Source of the DNA: Hyphomicrobiales bacterium
Lineage (GTDB): Bacteria > Pseudomonadota > Alphaproteobacteria > Rhizobiales > Phreatobacteraceae
Direction of reading: 5' to 3'
Assembly (NCBI GenBank): GCA_017304475.1
Contig: JAFKKV010000023.1
Location: 100,286-164,285, forward strand
DNA: 64,000 bases
A model generated the notes under the pieces. That model had not been told where the DNA came from, did no database searches, and saw only the letters and a program-made list of their open reading frames with translations. The first letter of the stretch is position 1, and each line of letters begins with the position of its first letter. Shown one piece after another: positions 58,939-64,000 of this stretch. The translations under genes and the position numbers were made by a program.

Positions 58939-60246
58939 ATGTTCGGCGGGTCCGCCCGGCCCCGCCGCCTCCGGATGGCCGTCTCGTGGCATGTCGCCCG
59001 GCCGAGACGCGGTGCATCGTCGATTTGGCGCATCGTCCTGAGGAGGACGCCCATCGAGCAGATCCTGAAAGCCTCGCTGACGGTCTCGGAAGCCCGCCTT
59101 TCGAGCGTGCTCGACATTGCCGTCGACGGCATCATCGTGATCGACGAGAGCGCGACCATCCTGGTCTTCAACAAGGCCTGCGAGACGCTGTTCGGCTGGA
59201 CCGCCCCGGAAACGATCGGCCGCGGCATCGCCATGATCATCGCCCCGGACGAAGCGGCGAGCGGCGAAGACCCCGCGCGCGCCGGAACGATCGAGCAATA
59301 TCTGGGCAGCGGCCGCGAGGTGCATGGCCGGCACCGCGACGGCACGATCTTTCCGGTCGAACTATCGGTCGCCGAAGCCGGCACGCCCGACGGACGCCAG
59401 TTCATCGGCATTCTGCGCGACCTCAGGCCGCGCAAGGAAGCCGAGGAGCGGCTCAACCAGTTGCAGACCGATCTGCTGCACATGGCGCGCGTCTCGGCCA
59501 TGGACGAAATGGGCGCGGCGCTCGCCCATGAGCTGAACCAGCCGCTGACCGCCGTCATGCTCTATCTTCAGGCCGTCGGGCGAACCCACGCCAAGGCGAT
59601 CGACGCCCATCGCAACGGCGAGATCGCGGCGCATTTCGACGAGACCGTCCGGTCGATCCTCGACAAGGCGCTGCGCGAGGCCGACCGGGCCGGCAACATC
59701 ATCCGGCGGATGCGCGACTTCGTCGAGAAGCGCGAGCCCGAGCGGCGCCTGGTGGATCTCAACCCGCTGGTCGAGGACGCGGTCGAACTGACGCTGCTCG
59801 GTTACCGGCCGGGCACCCGGGTGGTGCGCAATCTGCGCGACCGGCTGCCGCCCGTGCTGGTCGATGCGGTGCAGATCCAGCAGATCGTCGTCAATCTCGT
59901 GCGCAACGCGCTGGAGGCCGTGCGCGGCGGTGACCATGCGCGCATCTGGATCGAGACCCTGGCCAGGGACGGTACGATCCGCTTTTCGGTGCGCGACAGC
60001 GGGCCGGGCGTGCCGGGCGACGCCCTGCCGAACCTGTTCAAAGCCTTTGCAAGTACGAAGAGAACCGGACTGGGTCTCGGTCTTGCGATTTCCCGCACGA
60101 TCGCTCAGAACCATGGGGGGGACCTGACCGTCGATCCCGGAGGCAATGGGCGAGGCGCGTGTTTCTCGCTGGTCCTTCCGGAGCCCGCGGCCGCCCGGAC
60201 CGGGCCGCCATCAGGCGGGCCGGCCACCGGAAACACCCCCCAGTGA
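58939..60246 (+). CDS. PAS-domain sensor histidine kinase (FixL-like)
   Basis: 435-residue soluble kinase with no membrane span. An N-terminal PAS domain (about 50-165) is followed by a HisKA region with phospho-acceptor His197 in ALAHELNQPL and a HATPase domain (NLVRNALEAV, DSGPGVPG, TKRTGLGLGLAIS). It is like FixL, but the heme-ligating His of FixL (in SRHDSY) aligns with Glu110 in ASGEDPAR, so it probably does not bind heme. GGAGGA is only two bases from ATG 58939; ATG 58975 is an alternative start. Paired with the FixJ-type regulator 5 bp downstream. Confidence 0.88.
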   Translation: MFGGSARPRRLRMAVSWHVARPRRGASSIWRIVLRRTPIEQILKASLTVSEARLSSVLDIAVDGIIVIDESATILVFNKACETLFGWTAPETIGRGIAMIIAPDEAASGEDPARAGTIEQYLGSGREVHGRHRDGTIFPVELSVAEAGTPDGRQFIGILRDLRPRKEAEERLNQLQTDLLHMARVSAMDEMGAALAHELNQPLTAVMLYLQAVGRTHAKAIDAHRNGEIAAHFDETVRSILDKALREADRAGNIIRRMRDFVEKREPERRLVDLNPLVEDAVELTLLGYRPGTRVVRNLRDRLPPVLVDAVQIQQIVVNLVRNALEAVRGGDHARIWIETLARDGTIRFSVRDSGPGVPGDALPNLFKAFASTKRTGLGLGLAISRTIAQNHGGDLTVDPGGNGRGACFSLVLPEPAAARTGPPSGGPATGNTPQ

Positions 60247-60250
60247 CGGG

Positions 60251-60889
60251 ATGCGGCAAGCCATGGCGAATGCGCCCAAGGACATTTTCGTAGTCGATGA
60301 CGATCCGGCAGTGCGCGACGCTCTGAGCGTCGTGCTGTCGATCGAAGGCTTCCATGTGTCGGGCTTCGCCGACGGCGCCACCTTCATCGCGGCGGCACGC
60401 GGCCAGACACCGGCCTGCGTGATCCTCGACGTGCACATGCCCGGTCGCTCCGGCCTCGACATCCTCAAAGAACTCAACGCCCACCACTATCCGGCGCCGA
60501 TCTTCATCATTTCGGGCCAGGGCGACATTCCCATGGCGGTCGACGCGATCAAGCACGGCGCCCTCGATTTCATCGAGAAGCCGTTCGATGCCGACACGGT
60601 CGTGTCCAGGGTGCGCGAGGCCATCGACACCACCGAGCGCCGCGCCGCGGCGCCGGAGGCCGCGACCCTGCGGGCCAACTTCCCCGGCACCGATCTGTTG
60701 ACCCCGCGCGAACGCGAAGTGCTGAGCCAGATCGCGGCCGGCGCCTCCAACAAGGAGGCGGGCCGGCATCTCGGCATCAGCCCGCGCACCATCGAGGTCC
60801 ACCGCGCCCGGATCATGGAAAAGCTCGGCGCCAAGAATGCCGCCGACCTCGTGCGCATCGTGCTGACCGAGGCGCGGGCGACGGCCTGA
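60251..60889 (+). CDS. LuxR/FixJ-type response regulator
   Basis: 212-residue regulator with an N-terminal receiver domain (FVVDDDPAVRDAL, phospho-Asp60 in VILDVHMPG, Lys110 in FIEKPF) and a C-terminal LuxR helix-turn-helix (LTPREREVLSQIAAGASNKE and the following recognition helix). ATG 60251 or ATG 60263 may be the start. Cognate to the upstream kinase; the next genes rightward (61039-63755), preceded by two palindromes, are its likely targets. Confidence 0.9.
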   Translation: MRQAMANAPKDIFVVDDDPAVRDALSVVLSIEGFHVSGFADGATFIAAARGQTPACVILDVHMPGRSGLDILKELNAHHYPAPIFIISGQGDIPMAVDAIKHGALDFIEKPFDADTVVSRVREAIDTTERRAAAPEAATLRANFPGTDLLTPREREVLSQIAAGASNKEAGRHLGISPRTIEVHRARIMEKLGAKNAADLVRIVLTEARATA

Positions 60890-61038
60890 CGGCACCGATC
60901 CCGTCGCTTCGGCCGGGTGAGACGGGCCGTCCACCCTGGCCCCGCGATCACGATCGCGTGTGCAATTGCCTTGAGCCGCCTGGCGGACGTATCGTCGCGA
61001 TAGTTTGGAGCTGATCCAATCTCTCAGGCGAGGCCGCC
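60890..61038 (+). promoter_or_regulatory. Promoter region with palindromes upstream of the molybdenum hydroxylase genes
   Basis: 149 bp between the response regulator and the hydroxylase genes. CGCGATC-AC-GATCGCG (60943-60958) and TATCG-TCG-CGATA (60990-61002) are perfect inverted repeats sharing the core CGAT. They may be response-regulator binding sites; the first could also be a hairpin after the regulator gene. Confidence 0.45.
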
Positions 61039-61494
61039 ATGCTGACCCTCGACATCAACGGTCGTTCCGTCCAGATCGATGCCGATCCGGACATGCCCCT
61101 GCTCTGGGCGATCCGCGACCACGCCGATCTCACCGGCACGAAATTCGGCTGCGGCCAGGCGCTGTGCGGCGCCTGCACCGTGCATGTCGACGGCCAGGCG
61201 ACGCGCTCCTGCTCGCTGGCCGCGGGTGACGCGCAGGGTCGCAAGATCACCACGATCGAGGGTATCTCGGGCAAGGTCGCCGAGGCGGTCCAGGCCTCCT
61301 GGCGCAAGCTCGACGTCGTCCAATGCGGTTACTGTCAATCCGGCCAGATCATGAGTGCCATCGCGCTACTCACCGAGAACAAGGCACCGAGCGAAGCCGA
61401 TATCGAGCTCGCCATGGATGGCAATATCTGCCGATGCGGCACCTATCTGCGCATCAAGGCCGCCATCCAGGATGCCGCCCAGGCTTTGGCATGA
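61039..61494 (+). CDS. (2Fe-2S)-binding subunit of molybdenum hydroxylase (IorA/CoxS-like)
   Basis: 151-residue electron-transfer subunit with two [2Fe-2S] clusters: Cys38, Cys43, Cys46 and Cys58 (FGCGQALCGACTVHV, RSC) and Cys96, Cys99, Cys131 and Cys133 (QCGYCQSGQIM, ICRCGTY). This matches isoquinoline 1-oxidoreductase alpha and other xanthine-dehydrogenase-family small subunits. It is coupled by ATGA to the large subunit. No FAD subunit is present, as in IorAB-type enzymes that pass electrons to cytochromes. Confidence 0.92.
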   Translation: MLTLDINGRSVQIDADPDMPLLWAIRDHADLTGTKFGCGQALCGACTVHVDGQATRSCSLAAGDAQGRKITTIEGISGKVAEAVQASWRKLDVVQCGYCQSGQIMSAIALLTENKAPSEADIELAMDGNICRCGTYLRIKAAIQDAAQALA

Positions 61495-63755
61495 GCGAGG
61501 ATGGGGCCAAGACCATGACCAAGACCATCGGCAACGCCACCACGAACCCGAAAACCCAACCGGTCCTGTCGCCGGCCGCCGCCGGCCGCGCCTTCGCCGC
61601 CACCCGCCGGGCGTTTCTCGCCGGCACCGGCAGCGCCCTGATCGTCGCGACCCTGCTCGGCCGGGACGAAGCGGCGGCCGCGGAGGCATGCCCGTTCAGC
61701 AATGTCACGGCCAATCCCAATGCCTTCATCAAGATCGGCGCCGACAATACGGTGACCGTCCTGGTCAAGCACCTGGACATGGGCCAGGGCTGCGCCACCG
61801 GACTGACCACTATCGTCGCCGACGAGCTCGACGCCGACTGGAGCCAGATGCGCGCCGCCTTCGCGCCGGCCGATCACCGGCTCTACAACAATTTCGCTTT
61901 CGGCCCGGTGCAGGGCGTCGGCGGCTCGACCGCGATCGCCAATTCATGGACGCAGTTGCGCCTGGCCGGCGCGGCCGCCCGCCAGATGCTGGTGGCGGCG
62001 GCCGCCACCGACTGGAACGTCGCGGCGACCGAGATCAAGATCGAACGCGGGGTGGTCCGCCACGGCACGCGACAGGCGACGTTCGGCGAATTGGCGACCC
62101 GTGCCGCCTCCATGGCGGTGCCGACCAATCCGACACCGAAGCAACCCGGCCAATGGGTGTTCATCGGCAAGGACAGGTCGGTCGGCCGGATCGACACCTT
62201 GGGCAAGACGTCGGGGCGCACGGTGTTCTCGCTCGACATGCGCCGCCCGGGCATGCTGACGGCGGTCGTCGCCCACGCGCCGAAATTCGGCGCCCAGCTC
62301 AGGTCCTTCGACGCGACCGAAACACGCAAGGTGAAAGGCGTCGTCGACGTCGTGGAGATCCCGACCGGGGTCGCCGTGGTGGCGCGCGACACATGGTCGG
62401 CGATCAAGGGGCGGCAGGCCCTGAAGACCACCTGGAATTTCGCCGCCGCCGAAACCCGCTCGTCCGACGCGATCATGGCCGAGTTCAAGCGGCTGGCGAG
62501 ACAGACAGGCCTCACCGCCGGCCGGCGCGGCGATGCCGACCGGGCCCTCAGGGGCGCGGTCAAGGTGATCGAAGCCGAGTTCGAATTCCCCTATCTCGCC
62601 CATGCCCCGATGGAGCCGATGAACGGCACCATCGAACGGCGCGCCGACGGTGTCATCGAGGCCTGGGCCGGTTTCCAGATGCAGACGCTGGAACAGGCGA
62701 CGATCGCCGCGATCTGCGGCGTGTCGTCGGCCCAGGTCCATCTCAACACGCTCTATGCCGGCGGCTCGTTCGGCCGGCGGGCGACGGCGGCCTGCGATTA
62801 CGTGTCGGAAATGACGCATATCCTCAAGGCCACCCAGTACCGCACGCCGATCCACCTGGTCTGGACCCGCGAGGACGACATGACCGGCGGCTTCTACCGG
62901 CCGATGGTCTATCACCGTGTCCGCGCCGGCCTGGACAGCCAGGGCCGCATCGCCGGCTGGGACCACCGCATCGTCGGCAAGTCGATCATGATCGGCACGC
63001 CGATGGAATCCATGATTGTCGTCAATGGCGTCGACCGGACGACGGTCGAGGGCGCCAGCGACATGCGCTATTCGGTCGACAGCCTGCATGTGACGGTCAG
63101 CAATGGCCGCGAGGGCGTGCCGGTGCTGTGGTGGCGCTCGGTCGGCCACACCCATACGGCGCAGGCGACCGAGGTGATGATCGACGAACTGGCGCGGGCC
63201 GCCGGCCAGGACCCGCTCGCCTATCGCCTGAGCTATCTCGACAAGGCGCCGCGGCACCAGGCGGTGCTGAAGCTCGTCGCCGACAAGGCCGGCTGGGGCC
63301 AGCCGATGGCGCCGGGCAAGGGCCGCGGCATCGCGGTGCATGAGAGCTTCAACACCCATGTCGCCATGGTCGCCGAAGTGACCGTGTCCGGCACGACGAT
63401 CAAGGTCGACCGGATCGTCGCCGCGATCGATTGCGGCATCGCGGTCAATCCGGACGTCGTGCGCGCCCAGATCGAAGGCGCCGTCGGCTTTGCTCTGTCC
63501 TCGGTGCTGCGCAACCGCATCACGCTGAAGGACGGCGAGGTCCAGGAGAAGAATTTCGACGGCTTCGAGCCGACCCGCATGTCGGAAATGCCCAAGGTCG
63601 AGGTGCATATCATGCCCTCGATGATGTGCCCGACCGGTGCCGGCGAACCCGGCGTGCCGGTGCTGGCGCCGGCCATCGCCAATGCGGTGTCGGCGGCGAC
63701 CGGCCGGCCGATGCGCTCGCTGCCGCTCGACCTGACCCAGACGGGAGGGGCCTAA
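61491..63755 (+). CDS. Molybdopterin-binding subunit of xanthine dehydrogenase family (IorB-like, Tat-exported)
   Basis: 754-residue catalytic subunit with a twin-arginine signal (ATRRAFLAGTGSALIVATL, about residues 35-55), indicating periplasmic location. The molybdopterin-cytosine-dinucleotide regions include HLDMGQGCATGLTTIVADEL, GGSFGRRATAACDY and the C-terminal GAGEPGVPVLAPA with the catalytic Glu. It oxidises an aldehyde or N-heterocycle with water as oxygen source. Overlaps the small-subunit gene (ATGA). The substrate is not deducible; related enzymes take isoquinoline, nicotinate, or aldehydes. Confidence 0.92.
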   Translation: MSEDGAKTMTKTIGNATTNPKTQPVLSPAAAGRAFAATRRAFLAGTGSALIVATLLGRDEAAAAEACPFSNVTANPNAFIKIGADNTVTVLVKHLDMGQGCATGLTTIVADELDADWSQMRAAFAPADHRLYNNFAFGPVQGVGGSTAIANSWTQLRLAGAAARQMLVAAAATDWNVAATEIKIERGVVRHGTRQATFGELATRAASMAVPTNPTPKQPGQWVFIGKDRSVGRIDTLGKTSGRTVFSLDMRRPGMLTAVVAHAPKFGAQLRSFDATETRKVKGVVDVVEIPTGVAVVARDTWSAIKGRQALKTTWNFAAAETRSSDAIMAEFKRLARQTGLTAGRRGDADRALRGAVKVIEAEFEFPYLAHAPMEPMNGTIERRADGVIEAWAGFQMQTLEQATIAAICGVSSAQVHLNTLYAGGSFGRRATAACDYVSEMTHILKATQYRTPIHLVWTREDDMTGGFYRPMVYHRVRAGLDSQGRIAGWDHRIVGKSIMIGTPMESMIVVNGVDRTTVEGASDMRYSVDSLHVTVSNGREGVPVLWWRSVGHTHTAQATEVMIDELARAAGQDPLAYRLSYLDKAPRHQAVLKLVADKAGWGQPMAPGKGRGIAVHESFNTHVAMVAEVTVSGTTIKVDRIVAAIDCGIAVNPDVVRAQIEGAVGFALSSVLRNRITLKDGEVQEKNFDGFEPTRMSEMPKVEVHIMPSMMCPTGAGEPGVPVLAPAIANAVSAATGRPMRSLPLDLTQTGGA

Positions 63756-64000
63756 TGTGTGATCGCTTCAGGCTGAATCGCTCTGCATGAAGCTCTGTCG
63801 TCCTTTGAGGCTCGCAAGAACGCGAAGGACGGCCTGCCCTCGATGCAACGCTTCAGTCGCCTGTGAAGAACTCCCAGGCCGTTGATATCGTGCAAGGAAG
63901 CGGCGCCGACAGGTCATGGAGTTTGCCGGTTTTGGGCTGATGGCCGGCGGTTTTCTTGCAATTTGCGCTTGCCGCATTGTCGTGATTCCATCGCTGTCGA
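63756..64000. other. Right edge, no gene recognised
   Basis: The last 245 bases after the hydroxylase contain no convincing gene, hairpin terminator or RNA. A 69-codon minus-strand frame is present but has no family similarity, signal peptide or good ribosome binding site. Confidence 0.4.

Noticed and set aside
58939..60246. Oxygen-sensing FixL
   Set aside because: The heme-ligating histidine position holds Glu110, and no fixK- or cytochrome oxidase-type target is nearby.
63768..63977. A 69-codon minus-strand frame at the right edge
   Set aside because: No ribosome binding site, signal peptide or similarity; composition does not look coding.

Overview
The window is a GC-rich, densely packed bacterial chromosome segment. 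Gene content and order point to an alphaproteobacterium of the order Hyphomicrobiales (Rhizobiales): sppA-ihfB-lapA and trpF-trpB-trpA-accD-folC runs, an AccD with most zinc-ribbon cysteines missing, many Bug/TctC binding proteins, FixL/FixJ-type signalling and CoxS/CoxL-type hydroxylases. Genus is not assigned. I see no phage, insertion sequence, CRISPR array, rRNA or tRNA gene, and every gene looks intact apart from sppA, which is cut by the left edge.

Layout. 1-2568 (+): sppA (partial), ihfB, a LapA-domain protein and an ornithine cyclodeaminase homologue. 2603-16706 (-): a 12-gene catabolic operon, read from hyuA and hyuB (ATP-dependent hydantoinase/oxoprolinase) through a peptide-type ABC transporter (binding protein, DppB, a DppC-DppD fusion, DppF), an SDR, a three-part HcnABC/opine-oxidase-like dehydrogenase and an N-formylglutamate amidohydrolase to a small phosphatase. 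A divergent IclR gene shares a palindrome-bearing promoter region with it. 17680-20622: aldo/keto reductase, HxlR regulator and a stand-alone ketosynthase. 20697-25846: trpFBA, accD, folC. 25905-31838: exported unknown, a LacI-regulated sugar-acid module (MFS transporter, mandelate-racemase-family dehydratase) with a perfect LacI operator, and a DUF2272-like protein.

33149-41805 is the most distinctive region and looks like a 3-sulfolactate catabolic island. Leftward lie a GntR/HutC regulator and two TctC-type binding proteins. Rightward lie suyA-suyB (sulfolactate sulfo-lyase), a double-GNAT protein, a SuyZ/YeiH-type sulfite/sulfate exporter, slcC ((S)-sulfolactate dehydrogenase) and comC ((R)-sulfolactate dehydrogenase). 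The two dehydrogenases would interconvert the enantiomers through sulfopyruvate, SuyAB would yield pyruvate plus sulfite, and SuyZ would export the sulfur anion.

41916-50910: dps, an NADPH-dependent reductase, a cold-shock pair (DEAD-box helicase, CspA), ileS, a methyltransferase and a TetR/membrane-protein pair with two near-identical operators. 50978-56625 (-): a glycine-cleavage operon (gcvT, gcvH, osmC-like, gcvPA, a tiny exported cysteine-rich protein, gcvPB) behind a tandem glycine riboswitch. 56771-63755: a lipoprotein, an aminotransferase, a FixL/FixJ-like two-component pair whose sensor lacks the FixL heme histidine, and a two-subunit Tat-exported molybdenum hydroxylase of the IorAB type.
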